Counted from the first letter of the stretch, positions 1-8,598 are shown. The stretch is DNA of 64,000 nt from Chitinophagaceae bacterium (GCA_013140985.1 JABFRU010000048.1:1-64000), one strand, 5' to 3'. Numbers and translations: made by a program. Notes: a model not told the origin generated them from the sequence alone.

Positions 1-106
1 TGACTATCATGTTAGAAAGGCTCTAAGGCCTATGGGGTTTTACGGTCTTAATCCACCCCTTGTTCTTTCTAATTCTATTTCTTCTCTGTAAATAAATTTA
101 TTGAAT
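1..106. other. non-coding tail of an upstream cassette
   Basis: No credible reading frame is seen here. The stretch is AT-rich and runs directly into the first attC-like site. By position it should be the 3' untranslated end of a preceding gene cassette whose gene lies left of the window. No terminator hairpin is obvious. Confidence 0.4.
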
Positions 107-308
107 TGTAAACATAGGATGGGGTTTGGCGTCATGGCGGCTTTACGAATATATCCTCATCGATATAACATTGCTCAGCGACATATCAATCTGACGAATA
201 AATCCCAGCAATAGAATATATTTTCAACTTCATATCTTTGATGAGCACCAGTCCCGGCTTACGTAACACGGAATATCGCCACGTCGCCAAGCCCGGACGT
301 TGCCTGCA
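107..308 (+). repeat. attC-like recombination site 1 (integron cassette junction)
   Basis: About 200 bp bounded by an AAC (111-113) and a GTT (299-301). The inner arms are inverted: TTGGCGTCATGGCG on the left, and its near complement around 276-291 on the right. It shares the internal box ACGAATATAT (145-154) and the later GAATATATTTTCAAC box (about 214-228) with the other sites at 3086 and 4048. Long imperfect palindromes with conserved AAC/GTT ends are the defining shape of integron attC sites. The cassette that owns its left end begins outside the window, so its end-complementarity cannot be tested. Confidence 0.6.
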
Positions 309-349
309 AGGCTTTTGAACACCCCGCTAACTCAAAGAGAAAATAAAAC

Positions 350-2128
350 ATGGGACATAAACTTTCGCAAATCAAAGTTGACAATTACAAATCTCTAATT
401 TCAGAAACATTCGAATTGTCCGATTATACACCGCTTATTGGTTACAACAATGCTGGTAAATCCAATATTTTGACAGCTATAAAATGGCTTCTTCGCAAAA
501 GCAGTTTACAAGCAGAAGCTTTTAATCAAGTGGGGACACCTGTTTCTATGGAAGGAACAATTGAAGGCATTGATAATAATTTACTTCAACTTTTAACTGC
601 ACCTCATCGAAACAGTATTTCACCTTACATAGTAAATGACCAACTCCGAATTAAGAGAGTTCAAAACCAGCCTGGTGATACAGCGGCAAACATTAAGCTG
701 TTTGTGTTCGACCCAAATGCAGCCAATCCAGCACAACCTTGGATTGCAAATCCTAATGGAATTGATAACGCATTAAATGTTTTATTTCCTGACCCAATTC
801 ATATAGGAGCAATGGAAAATGCTGAAGAGGATGTAAGTAAGTCAAAGGCAGGAACTACAATAGGTAAGCTATTGGGTGAAATTATTGAACCGATAGAAAA
901 TCAATATGGTGCTAACGTAAGAAATATATTAGACGGACTAAGAAATTTATTGGATGCTGATGGGATTAATAGAGCACCTGAATTGACACAATTTGATACC
1001 GATGTTAATCAAAAAATAGACACCTTTTTTCCAGATGTTAATATCAAACTTCATATCCCGACCCCTGAATTAAAGGAAGTTTTCAATAAAGGAACAATTA
1101 AAGTATATGAACCTCAATCACCAAATGGTAGAGACATTTCATCTCTCGGACATGGTGCTCAAAGGTCAATTCAAATGGCTCTTGTTAGGCATTTAGCGGA
1201 ATTAAAAAGGGCTGCACAAAATCATCACACAACTACACTTTTACTGATTGACGAACCAGAACTTTATTTGCATCCTCAAGCAATTGAAATAATTCGTGAT
1301 GCACTAAAAATACTTTCAAGTCAGGGTTATCAGGTAATTTTCTCGACACATTCTCCCATGATGGTAACACATGATGATGTCGCTAATGCAATATTGATAA
1401 GAAAGAACCAGCCCCAAGGCACTTATAGAAGGCGAACTTTAAAAGCTGCCATTCCAATTGTTGCCCAAGACGCACCAAGTCAATTGCAATTAATGTTTTC
1501 GTTAAGTAATTCATCAAATATTCTGTTTTCAGAAAGAGTAATTTTAACCGAAGGAAAAACTGAACAAAGAATCTTACCGAAAATATTTGAGAAGGTAACA
1601 GGACAAAGTTTGGGTATTTACAAATATGCTTTAGTTAGGCAAGGTGGTGTTGCAAGCACACGAAAATCAATGCTTGTATTGAATGCGATGGACTTGCCAA
1701 CAAAAGCTATCGTTGACCTTGACTATGCTTTTAGGAATGCGGTATCAGACGGCTTTTTACAAGCAGCAGATGTTGACCTTGTCGCATGTCACCAACACTT
1801 AGCTCAAATCGCACAAGCAAATGGCATTGCACTTGAAGGAGACGGTTATCCTACTAATAGAAATAGTTCTATGTCTGCAGCACAAGCAATTGCTTTCTTG
1901 GCGGCACAGCCTGCAGTACAGCAAAACATTTTAAATATTCATACAAAATTGTTAGGACATAATATTTGGATATGGAAAAAAGGAGCAATAGAAGAACACT
2001 TAGGATTAGTTGGCAAGACAGAACAAGTGTGGGCAACTTTTGTCAACGCATTAGCCAATAATAATTTGAACGCTGTTGCGACAGACCATGCTGAAATTAC
2101 TGCTTGTGTAACATGGCTTACTAATTAA
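350..2128 (+). CDS. OLD-family ATP-dependent endonuclease (AAA ATPase + Toprim)
   Basis: A 592-residue cytosolic protein with a split ABC/SMC-type ATPase followed by a Toprim nuclease domain, the architecture of OLD-family nucleases. Visible motifs are Walker A GYNNAGKS (31-38), a signature-like SLGHGAQR (265-272), Walker B LLLIDEPE (298-303 region), the switch His in STHSP (332-336), the Toprim Glu in ILTEGKTE (E401) and a Toprim-like DLD (456-458). OLD proteins are DNA-stimulated nucleases, and several act in phage defence, alone or with partner genes (Gabija-type). The ATG lies about 40 bp after the cassette boundary, and the 297-aa cyclase-like gene follows after 42 bp, so the two are probably co-transcribed. 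The final Toprim region was not fully traced, so catalytic competence is likely but not proven. Confidence 0.85.
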   Translation: MGHKLSQIKVDNYKSLISETFELSDYTPLIGYNNAGKSNILTAIKWLLRKSSLQAEAFNQVGTPVSMEGTIEGIDNNLLQLLTAPHRNSISPYIVNDQLRIKRVQNQPGDTAANIKLFVFDPNAANPAQPWIANPNGIDNALNVLFPDPIHIGAMENAEEDVSKSKAGTTIGKLLGEIIEPIENQYGANVRNILDGLRNLLDADGINRAPELTQFDTDVNQKIDTFFPDVNIKLHIPTPELKEVFNKGTIKVYEPQSPNGRDISSLGHGAQRSIQMALVRHLAELKRAAQNHHTTTLLLIDEPELYLHPQAIEIIRDALKILSSQGYQVIFSTHSPMMVTHDDVANAILIRKNQPQGTYRRRTLKAAIPIVAQDAPSQLQLMFSLSNSSNILFSERVILTEGKTEQRILPKIFEKVTGQSLGIYKYALVRQGGVASTRKSMLVLNAMDLPTKAIVDLDYAFRNAVSDGFLQAADVDLVACHQHLAQIAQANGIALEGDGYPTNRNSSMSAAQAIAFLAAQPAVQQNILNIHTKLLGHNIWIWKKGAIEEHLGLVGKTEQVWATFVNALANNNLNAVATDHAEITACVTWLTN

Positions 2129-2170
2129 AACATGCAAGCAACATTACAAACTTTGAACAGACAGCATTAA

Positions 2171-3064
2171 ATGAACGAAGAAAACAAAAACAACGAAAAG
2201 CCAAGCTCGGCATATGATGTTGCAAAAAATGCGACCCAACTTGACAACGGAGCTTTGTCATTTGACTTGTCTAATCTAAAAGACGAAGAAGAAGGTGAGT
2301 ATTTTATTGCTCTTTTTGATGTATTAGGTTTCTCTGACTTACAGAAAGAAATTGGACTTACAAAAATGCACAGTCAATACAAGGATTTAATCAATGATGT
2401 TGTTTTAAAAGACCTTGACAAAAATCCACTTGCAATGACACTTGTCAACATTAATTTTAGACCAGCACTTGTTGCAGGACGAATAGATATAAAGTATGCT
2501 TACTTCAGCGACACAATTATATTATGGGCAAGACAAGTGAAATTTTTATTCCCTTTATTCATTGACCGCTGTTCCGAATTTTTAGTCAAAGCAATTGAAA
2601 TTGGATTACCATTAAGAGGGGCAATCTCTATTGGTAGAGCAGTTATGGATAAACAATCAGGAATTTTCATCGGCGAACCAATTGTAGAAGCAGCACGACT
2701 TGAAAGTGCTCAAGATTGGATAGGAATAACTTTTGGCAATTCTATTCACTCTTTACCAGTTGACAACAATAGTTTTAAATTCACAGAAATTCTATTCAAC
2801 TATGAAAAACATATGAAGCCTGAAAAGAAAGCATTAAACTCAATGATTTCAGTTGACTGGGCAAGAAAAGCAAGAGAACAGAACAAAACAGAAACAATAG
2901 TATCAATACTTACATCAAGAATGGAGAAGTTCAAAGACAAAGCACATTATTATTCCAATACTTTAGACTTTATGAACTACTCACTAACAAATCACGACTG
3001 GGCAAAGAAAATAGTAGACAGCTATAAAGAAAAGCAAAAAGACGAAACACAGAAACCAAATTAA
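2171..3064 (+). CDS. class III nucleotidyl-cyclase-like protein
   Basis: 297 residues. The first 42 are polar. Residues 43-190 then look like a class III adenylate/guanylate cyclase homology domain: ALFDVLGFSDL with the first metal-binding Asp at D50, YFSDTIILWA with the second at D114, RGAISIGRAV (149-158) in the place of the RIGIxxG strand, and GEPIVEAARLES (168-179) in the place of the G-VN-AAR-L helix. The Arg of that last motif is kept (R176), but the usual Asn four residues earlier is Val (V172). This could be an unusual cyclase making a signal nucleotide, or a binding-only relative. It sits in the same cassette as the OLD nuclease. Class III-like cyclases supply cyclic pyrimidines in Pycsar defence; no Pycsar effector is seen here, so that label is not given. 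Confidence 0.6.
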   Translation: MNEENKNNEKPSSAYDVAKNATQLDNGALSFDLSNLKDEEEGEYFIALFDVLGFSDLQKEIGLTKMHSQYKDLINDVVLKDLDKNPLAMTLVNINFRPALVAGRIDIKYAYFSDTIILWARQVKFLFPLFIDRCSEFLVKAIEIGLPLRGAISIGRAVMDKQSGIFIGEPIVEAARLESAQDWIGITFGNSIHSLPVDNNSFKFTEILFNYEKHMKPEKKALNSMISVDWARKAREQNKTETIVSILTSRMEKFKDKAHYYSNTLDFMNYSLTNHDWAKKIVDSYKEKQKDETQKPN

Positions 3065-3085
3065 TGACACCTTGTAATAATAGCC

Positions 3086-3286
3086 CAGCAGGCAACAGGG
3101 GTTTTGCGTTAGCGGGGGGCGACGAATATATTCTCAGCTTTACCAATTCTATTCAGCTTTTGCTCGGGCGACATTTACTCATTCAACTTTTTGTTTATCT
3201 TGGTCGCTAGTTAAATCAACGGGCTGCTGCAGCTGGGCGACAGGAATTCTGAACCCCGCCAACGCAAAGCCCTACCGTTGTGCGAA
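3086..3286 (+). repeat. attC-like recombination site 2
   Basis: Bounded by GCAGGCAAC (3088-3096) and GTTGTGCGAA (3277-3286). Near the ends there is a strong inverted repeat: TTTGCGTTAGCGGGG on the left (3103-3117) pairs with CCCCGCCAACGCAAA on the right (about 3253-3267). The internal box GACGAATATAT (3121-3131) is shared with the other sites. The outer left bases are complementary to the start of the preceding cassette (299-307), and the outer right bases belong to the next cassette. No gene is seen between 3065 and 3300. Confidence 0.65.
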
Positions 3287-4250
3287 ATTTGTAACTAACT
3301 GTGCGAAGTAAGAACTTTAAGATAGATAAAAATATCTGCTACCTATGTGGAATGCTTGGTGCTGACACAAAAGACCATGTCCCCCCCAAGAGTTTATTCG
3401 CTACAGAAAAACAGCGGTTGACATTACCTGCTCATAAAAAATGCAATAATGAATTCGCTGAAGATGAAGAATATTTTAGAGACATTAATGTGAACCAAGC
3501 CGCAGCACTTAAAATGAAAAATGTCGATACTATTATTGAAAAAATTGCTCGGTCTTGGGAGGACAAAGGCCGCAATAGATTTAAGAAAATTATGACAACG
3601 GCGGAACCAGTAAATGTCAAACTCTCTTCCGGAGAAATCACTAAATACATAAAGATTAAACCTGATCCCGAAAAACTAAAAAAAATTGCGATAAAAATAG
3701 CTCGAGGTGTAATTTATAATGATACTGGAGTGATAACTCACCAATCTAATTACTCAAGTTTTTATTTACCCATAACCGAGGTTACCAAAGTCAGATCAAG
3801 AGATAAAGAAGAACTTTTCTGGAAGGCCATGGGACAGGAATCTTGCTTACATTCCATATACGGGCCTCACTTTGGCGCTAGAAGGATATACCTACTTTCT
3901 GAAAAACAAAATGGAGTGTATACAGTCACTTGTATGATGAGCCTTATCTTGGGAAGTGCATTTTATGTCGTAATTATGCATTTTCTTCAGGACGAAATAA
4001 AAAACAAGGAACTAGAAATATTTATCCCATCATCATAACGAGAAAACTTCGCACAACATGGGGCTATGCCGGCTGACGAATATATGCTGATCGTCCCGTT
4101 CGCTTATCATCTGTAGTCCGGGCTGGACGAACAAAGCCGAGCAACAGAATATATTTTCAACTTTTTTTCAACCAGCTGCGGCTCCCGGTGGGACATTATA
4201 AAATACCAGCACAACTTGTCCCGCTAAAAGCGGGAGCAGCAATACCTGCC
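3277..4250 (+). mobile_element. integron-type gene cassette carrying an HNH-like gene
   Basis: The 5' end GTTGTGCGAA (3277-3286) and the start of the following attC-like site, TTCGCACAAC (4048-4057), are perfect reverse complements over 10 bases. This is the second independent case of the cassette signature in this window. The cassette holds one gene, whose GTG start lies only about 20 bp inside the boundary, so it has little room for a promoter of its own. Confidence 0.65.
3301..4038 (+). CDS. HNH-like zinc protein, cassette-encoded
   Basis: 245 residues. The frame opens at 3295, so the only early start is GTG at 3301; the first ATG falls after the first conserved Cys and would destroy the motif. 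The N-terminus has C13-x2-C16, then DHVPPKSLF (D25, H26) and AHKKCNNEF (H45, C48, N49). This is a ββα-metal (HNH-type) layout with a zinc knuckle, resembling proteins annotated as HNH endonucleases. The remaining 190 residues are not recognised; residues 215-232 are hydrophobic. It is the sole gene of its cassette. A role as a nuclease in defence is an inference from the fold and context only. Confidence 0.6.
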   Translation: MRSKNFKIDKNICYLCGMLGADTKDHVPPKSLFATEKQRLTLPAHKKCNNEFAEDEEYFRDINVNQAAALKMKNVDTIIEKIARSWEDKGRNRFKKIMTTAEPVNVKLSSGEITKYIKIKPDPEKLKKIAIKIARGVIYNDTGVITHQSNYSSFYLPITEVTKVRSRDKEELFWKAMGQESCLHSIYGPHFGARRIYLLSEKQNGVYTVTCMMSLILGSAFYVVIMHFLQDEIKNKELEIFIPSS

Positions 4251-4260
4251 GTTAGCAAAT
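4048..4260 (+). repeat. attC-like recombination site 3 (end of the cassette array)
   Basis: Runs from TTCGCACAAC (4048-4057) to GTTAGCAAAT (4251-4260). It holds GACGAATATAT (4075-4085) and GAATATATTTTCAAC (about 4148-4162), both shared with site 1, plus a small internal hairpin CCCGCTAAAAGCGGG near its right end. No complement of GTTAGCAAAT follows downstream, so this appears to be the last attC, with chromosomal sequence beyond it. Confidence 0.6.
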
Positions 4261-4302
4261 TTATATTCTTAAAATCTCTACCTTTATTCCAAACACATTC
4301 AA

Positions 4303-4842
4303 ATGTCATCTCATCTAAAATTAAAGTCAATATTCACCGCAATCCTTGCCTTGCTGATCATCGCCTGCAACAACGATAAGCCTGAAAAAATTAAAGTACA
4401 GGAAGTAAACTTGCAGGATATCCAACAAGAAGATACAACAATCGGGCCTCCACCCCCGCCCAAGTCAGAACCACCCACTTTAGAAATTGCACAAGCCGAA
4501 ACAAAATGTTTTACCGGCGATGGACTAAAATATAAAACAACCATAAGGATCAGCTTTGGGGAAAAAATGGTTGTTGGGAATATGACAAGTGAAGATATGA
4601 CGTCAGGTGAAAAACAGGCAGGCAAATTTACCGGGACGATGAAAGGCGATCAGCTTGATGTACTATTTGCAAAAGACAGGCCCATCGTCGGTGATGCTTC
4701 CGAATGGACAGATAAACCATGGACAATAAAAAAAATCGGAGGAAAAGAAGTATTGCAAATCGTTTTCAAGGCTAAGAACTATGACAACAATAAATGGGAA
4801 GATACTGCTTACGAATTTGAGCTGACCGCCTGCGGGAAATAA
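4303..4842 (+). CDS. small lipoprotein of unknown function
   Basis: 179 residues beginning with a signal peptide and lipobox (ALLIIAC, Cys at about residue 22), followed by a charged linker and a run PPPPP at about 50-54 that probably spans the periplasmic surface. The mature C-terminal domain (about 65-179) is rich in β-prone residues, with one Cys near its start and one near its end that could pair. I do not recognise the family. It is the first gene past the cassette array and has no obvious partner: the next gene is convergent. Confidence 0.65.
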   Translation: MSSHLKLKSIFTAILALLIIACNNDKPEKIKVQEVNLQDIQQEDTTIGPPPPPKSEPPTLEIAQAETKCFTGDGLKYKTTIRISFGEKMVVGNMTSEDMTSGEKQAGKFTGTMKGDQLDVLFAKDRPIVGDASEWTDKPWTIKKIGGKEVLQIVFKAKNYDNNKWEDTAYEFELTACGK

Positions 4843-4868
4843 AGTAGTGTATCGGTTTCAATTTTGTT

Positions 4869-4941
4869 TCCCACAAAGACACTAAGAACACAAAAAAGGC
4901 ACATTGATCTTAACCACTTTGTGGCTTTGTGTCTTTGTGGG
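4869..4941. repeat. long inverted repeat acting as shared terminator
   Basis: Left arm 4870-4892 (CCCACAAAGACACTAAG...) and right arm 4918-4941 (...TTTGTGTCTTTGTGGG) are near-complementary over about 20 bases, with a loop of about 25. It lies between two convergent genes, so it can end transcription from both sides. As I recall, elements with this CCCACAAAGACAC core are scattered in many Bacteroidota genomes. Confidence 0.6.
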
Positions 4942-4980
4942 ACGCCTTTATTTTTCAAAATGAGACACTGCGGGAAATAA

Positions 4981-5553
4981 TCATTGTTTTACATACCGGA
5001 ATTCCCCGCCATGCAATACAGGATGATGACCGGAAAGTTCATTGGCTGCTACATCGAGTAAAAAATTATCAAAGAACACTTCGAGGATGGCAGGTTCAAT
5101 GCGGAAAGTAAATTCATTGTGATCTTCAGGGACAACAGGGATCGTAGTGATCTTCTCCGGGCAAAATTCCAGTAACAATGAAATGGTATCTGCTTCTTGC
5201 AAGGGAAACTCCGCTTCGCCCTGCTGGTTCATCTCTTTCCAGCTTCCTTCCTTTCCATTATCAAGACTCACAAACGTATGGCGCTGCGCCATTGGATCAT
5301 TTCCTTCCAGTTTAACAACAATAACGTTTTGATGTTTTTTAGTACTTCTTACCAACCTATAACCGTCGGCAGGTTTTGAAGCGCTGTTCAAAATGATATG
5401 GCCATTTTTCTCTGACCATGTTCCTGAACCATGCCTGTCCAATGCACCGTAAATAAAAAAAAAATGAAAGCTCTTATCAGGTTTCAATAAAAAACCAGAA
5501 GCCATCTCCCGTTGACCTTCCAGGTAATATTCTCCGGCAATTAAACTTTGCAT
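4981..5553 (-). CDS. hypothetical protein
   Basis: 190 residues, no signal peptide and no membrane segment. The sequence is β-rich with evenly spaced aromatic residues (FHFFFIYGALDRHGSGTW at 29-46), which suggests a small barrel or sandwich fold such as lipocalin-like proteins, but no family is recognised. It is convergent with the lipoprotein gene and lies 52 bp downstream of the TPR-CHAT gene on the same strand, so co-transcription with that gene is possible. Frame and codon use look like a real gene. Confidence 0.6.
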   Translation of the reverse strand: MQSLIAGEYYLEGQREMASGFLLKPDKSFHFFFIYGALDRHGSGTWSEKNGHIILNSASKPADGYRLVRSTKKHQNVIVVKLEGNDPMAQRHTFVSLDNGKEGSWKEMNQQGEAEFPLQEADTISLLLEFCPEKITTIPVVPEDHNEFTFRIEPAILEVFFDNFLLDVAANELSGHHPVLHGGEFRYVKQ

Positions 5554-5605
5554 CCCTTTCGAAACCTGCTATTTAATAAAAAGTAAGTAATTGATTCAAT
5601 CTCCG

Positions 5606-8452
5606 TCAGTTTTCCATCATTACAAAAGCTCCCCAGTAATAAGGCTCTTTATATTTTGTCATCAATTGCAGCTGCGCCTGCTTGAATGCTTTTTGCTTGT
5701 CGCCCGATTTGATCCAGTTGGTGTAGAAATTATTCATCAGTTGTTGCGTGGCCGCATCATCCACTTTCCACAAACTCATGATGATGGCATCGGCACCGGC
5801 AACCAAAAAGGCCCTTTGCAATCCATATACCCCTTCGCCGGCTTTTAATTCACCTAATCCTGTCTCACAGGCACTGAGCACAACCAGCCTGGTCCCTTTC
5901 AAATCAAGGTTCATGGCTTCATAAGAAGTGATAACGCCATTGCTTACACTATCCATCGTTGGATTATTTTTATCTGATTCCAGAACACCGGTCAAAACGA
6001 GGCCCGAACGAAGCAACACATTATCTTTCGCATTGTCAGCATGTACGCCGATCGGCCAGCTCGCTTTTTCCACATCAGGGAAAAAGAAACCATGTGTGGC
6101 AATATGCACTATCGTGGCCTGGTGAGTTGATTTTAAATTATTCTCCGTAGCATCTTTCTGCAAATACTTCGCCACCTGGTATCCTGATGAATTCAAGACG
6201 GTGTTGATTCCATCAACTTCTGTTTTGGTAGCCGGTAAGGGCGAGAGGCTTCTATCTCCTGCATAATCAGGGAAGCCGATCAGGATAGCTTTTTTGACAG
6301 AAGAAGAACTGGTAGCATCTTTATTTGTCACAATATCTTTTGCGTTGCCCAATAATTCTATATCATACTGGTTGATGAGAAAATCTCCTCCCTGTTTTTT
6401 CAGTGTATAAAGATTCACCTGGTTATACACGCCGTCAAGTGATACATATATTTTCTTTTTCCCTTTTACTTCTGCTTCCAGTGGCGCCCAGTAATAAATA
6501 TACGACTGCTCATCATTCACCCGGTTCTGCATGGATCTCCGGTAACTCTTGAAATACTTTGTTTCCATTTCCTGCCCTTTGTCTATCACTATCATTTTGG
6601 GTTGAGAGCTTCCTTTTGTTATTATCAACGCCACATATTTTGAATTATCAGTAAAGACCTTATCAAACTCCCTGACACGAATAATCTCTATCAATGCTTC
6701 ATCGGTTTTCAGTTTGTTTTGCACATCATTCAAACTTGTCTTTGAAGCAAAAAAGAAATTGGAAAAATCTTTGGAGCTTTCTGACAATCTTTTTTCCATT
6801 GCATTGGTAGCTTTCTCCAATGAGTCAATATTGATGCCCTGCTCCTGCAGGTCTTCTTTTGAAAAAGCATACAACTTGGTCAGTGTTTCTTTTTGATCTA
6901 TCCATTCCAGGTAATCTTTTATCAATTTTTCGTTACCGCTGGAAAGAATACCCTGGCTGATCTTGCGGGTAGAGCTTAACAACAAGCCTTTGGTTGCCAA
7001 ACGATACCCGAACATATCCTCCAATACTTTTTTATTGGTAGTCGCCGTTTCCAAAGCAAAATTGTAAAATCGTTGAAATCTCGGAGAGAGCAGGTCCCAA
7101 TATTTTGTTTTTTCCGATTCACTCATCGGTCCAAAATAACGATTGACAAAATCCAATGATCTTTCCATCACCTTGTGATACAGATCATATGCTTTATCAT
7201 ATTCCTTCGTTTTCCAGTAAAGGATGGCAAGATCTTCCTGTGATTGCGTAAAAAGAGGATGATCATCACCCAGCGCCTCTTCTCTTATTTGTAATGCCTG
7301 TTCCAATAAAGGTTTTGCTTCAGCATAACGGTCTTTATAGCGATAAAAATTTCCAAGATCATTGATCACTTTGGCATAGGCCGGAGAATTCTCGCCAAAA
7401 TTCTTTTTATATATCCCGGCAGAATTTTGCAGCATTTGTTCTATCCTGTCATGTTTATTCATCACCAATAAAAGCACAGCAAGATTATTCAGCAGGTTCG
7501 CAAACTCAGGTGTGCTTTTATCTAATATCTTCCCCTGCATCTTTGTATAAATAGCTTCGGCCTTATCATATTCTCCCATTTGCTGATAGAGTAATGCAAG
7601 ATTAGAGAAGAAACGAAGTTTATTTTTTGATTTGCCTCCATGTTGTTCACCCATCTCCAACACCTTCAGCATATTTTTTTCTGCATTATCATACCGGCCC
7701 AGGCATTGATACAACATGGCCTGGTTATTTAGTACTATGGCAGACGGTAATGAGACCTGCTGCTTATTAGCTGCAAGAACTGCAAAAGCTTTTTCAAACT
7801 CTTTTTCTGACTCGCTGTATTGTCCCAAATTATAATGCAGCACTGCATAGTTATTATAGGATGCCGCCACTCCCATATCTGTTGGGCCCAATGTTTTTTC
7901 CCGCATCTCCAGGGCTTTGGATGTAAAATTTTCTGCCTGCGAGTAGCGACCCATTGTTGCATACAGCAACCCGGTGTTGGAAATTGTTTTCATATAGCCC
8001 GGGTCCCTGAGCATATAGGCTTTTTCAAAATAACCGGCGGCGGCTGTAAATCTTTTTTCTGCATACGCATAACGGCCCATCGCAAAAGCAGATTCGCCCA
8101 TGTGGAGGTTGAGCTTTGCATTCTCCTCATCGCTGATATCAAAGTCTCTCCGGTATAATGATGTACCGATATTCTTTACGTTCATGAATTTGCCGCCCAA
8201 TTCCCTTTTATCTTTTACATTGAACAAACCTGAATTATCACTTACCAGAATAGCATAATCAAAATCAGTAGAATCAAATTCAGCCCTGACATCCCTCATC
8301 GTCTGATGAGCTTTATTACGGGCCTCATACTTTGCTTTGTCAATTGTATTCTCTTTAGCTTTATTGACAGCTTTGTCTTTTAGATTCTTGAGTATTTGCG
8401 CCGGTAGTTGAGCAGATAAAAAAATAAAAAGAATGCAGAAAAGAATTTTCAT
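5606..8452 (-). CDS. exported TPR-CHAT domain protein (caspase-like protease)
   Basis: 948 residues. It has an N-terminal signal peptide (about 1-19, ending QLPAQ), an amphipathic Lys-rich helix, then many tetratricopeptide repeats with the YxxALxxxE-type spacing (about 110-430), a helical middle, and a C-terminal CHAT domain (about 620-948). The caspase-type dyad is intact: His787 in IATHG and Cys862 in SACETGLGE. CHAT proteases cut protein partners, and the TPRs usually bind the partner or sensor. Several bacterial CHAT proteins are defence or stress effectors, but they are normally cytosolic, so a signal peptide is notable. No clear partner gene lies beside it. The assignment is firm; the substrate is unknown. 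Confidence 0.85.
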   Translation of the reverse strand: MKILFCILFIFLSAQLPAQILKNLKDKAVNKAKENTIDKAKYEARNKAHQTMRDVRAEFDSTDFDYAILVSDNSGLFNVKDKRELGGKFMNVKNIGTSLYRRDFDISDEENAKLNLHMGESAFAMGRYAYAEKRFTAAAGYFEKAYMLRDPGYMKTISNTGLLYATMGRYSQAENFTSKALEMREKTLGPTDMGVAASYNNYAVLHYNLGQYSESEKEFEKAFAVLAANKQQVSLPSAIVLNNQAMLYQCLGRYDNAEKNMLKVLEMGEQHGGKSKNKLRFFSNLALLYQQMGEYDKAEAIYTKMQGKILDKSTPEFANLLNNLAVLLLVMNKHDRIEQMLQNSAGIYKKNFGENSPAYAKVINDLGNFYRYKDRYAEAKPLLEQALQIREEALGDDHPLFTQSQEDLAILYWKTKEYDKAYDLYHKVMERSLDFVNRYFGPMSESEKTKYWDLLSPRFQRFYNFALETATTNKKVLEDMFGYRLATKGLLLSSTRKISQGILSSGNEKLIKDYLEWIDQKETLTKLYAFSKEDLQEQGINIDSLEKATNAMEKRLSESSKDFSNFFFASKTSLNDVQNKLKTDEALIEIIRVREFDKVFTDNSKYVALIITKGSSQPKMIVIDKGQEMETKYFKSYRRSMQNRVNDEQSYIYYWAPLEAEVKGKKKIYVSLDGVYNQVNLYTLKKQGGDFLINQYDIELLGNAKDIVTNKDATSSSSVKKAILIGFPDYAGDRSLSPLPATKTEVDGINTVLNSSGYQVAKYLQKDATENNLKSTHQATIVHIATHGFFFPDVEKASWPIGVHADNAKDNVLLRSGLVLTGVLESDKNNPTMDSVSNGVITSYEAMNLDLKGTRLVVLSACETGLGELKAGEGVYGLQRAFLVAGADAIIMSLWKVDDAATQQLMNNFYTNWIKSGDKQKAFKQAQLQLMTKYKEPYYWGAFVMMEN

Positions 8453-8519
8453 GTGTTACTAATTTTAAATAAGGGGGCAGAAAGAAGGTTCAAGTTACTG
8501 CGATTTCAACTTTCCGGCA

Positions 8520-8536
8520 ATACCATTTAATGGTAT
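8520..8536. promoter_or_regulatory. perfect palindrome upstream of the CHAT gene
   Basis: ATACCATT and AATGGTAT flank a single T. It lies about 70 bp upstream of the CHAT start, within the intergenic space, so it could be an operator for a dimeric regulator. It has no T-tract and does not look like a terminator. Confidence 0.3.
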
Positions 8537-8553
8537 ACCGGGGCGGAGAAAAG

Positions 8554-8585
8554 AAAAAGGCCGCTGATCAATGAACAGCCTTTTT
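8554..8585. terminator. rho-independent terminator
   Basis: The stem AAAAAGGC (8554-8561) pairs with GCCTTTTT (8578-8585) around a 16-base loop. It directly follows the minus-strand TlpA-like gene, and its A/T flanks make it work in either direction. Confidence 0.75.
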
Positions 8586-8598
8586 ATAGAAATTTTTT

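Larger units (their letters stand above)
299..3278 (+). mobile_element. integron-type gene cassette carrying OLD ATPase and cyclase-like genes
   Basis: The segment starts at GTTGCCTGC (299-307). The attC-like site after its two genes starts at GCAGGCAAC (3088-3096), the exact reverse complement, 9 of 9 bases. In integrons the left arm of a cassette's attC pairs with that cassette's own 5' end because the site is rebuilt when the cassette circularises, so this match marks the segment as one cassette. Both genes run towards the attC, as is usual. Two genes in a cassette is less common than one and suggests that they work together. Confidence 0.65.

Noticed and set aside
2171-3064. Pycsar cyclase (PycC)
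   Set aside because: The fold fits a class III cyclase, but no PycTIR or PycTM effector is present and the Asn of the active site is missing, so the specific name is not justified.
4251-4842. A third complete cassette holding the small lipoprotein
   Set aside because: No complement of GTTAGCAAAT and no attC-like site follows the gene; a common CCCACAAAGACAC repeat does. The array appears to end at 4260.
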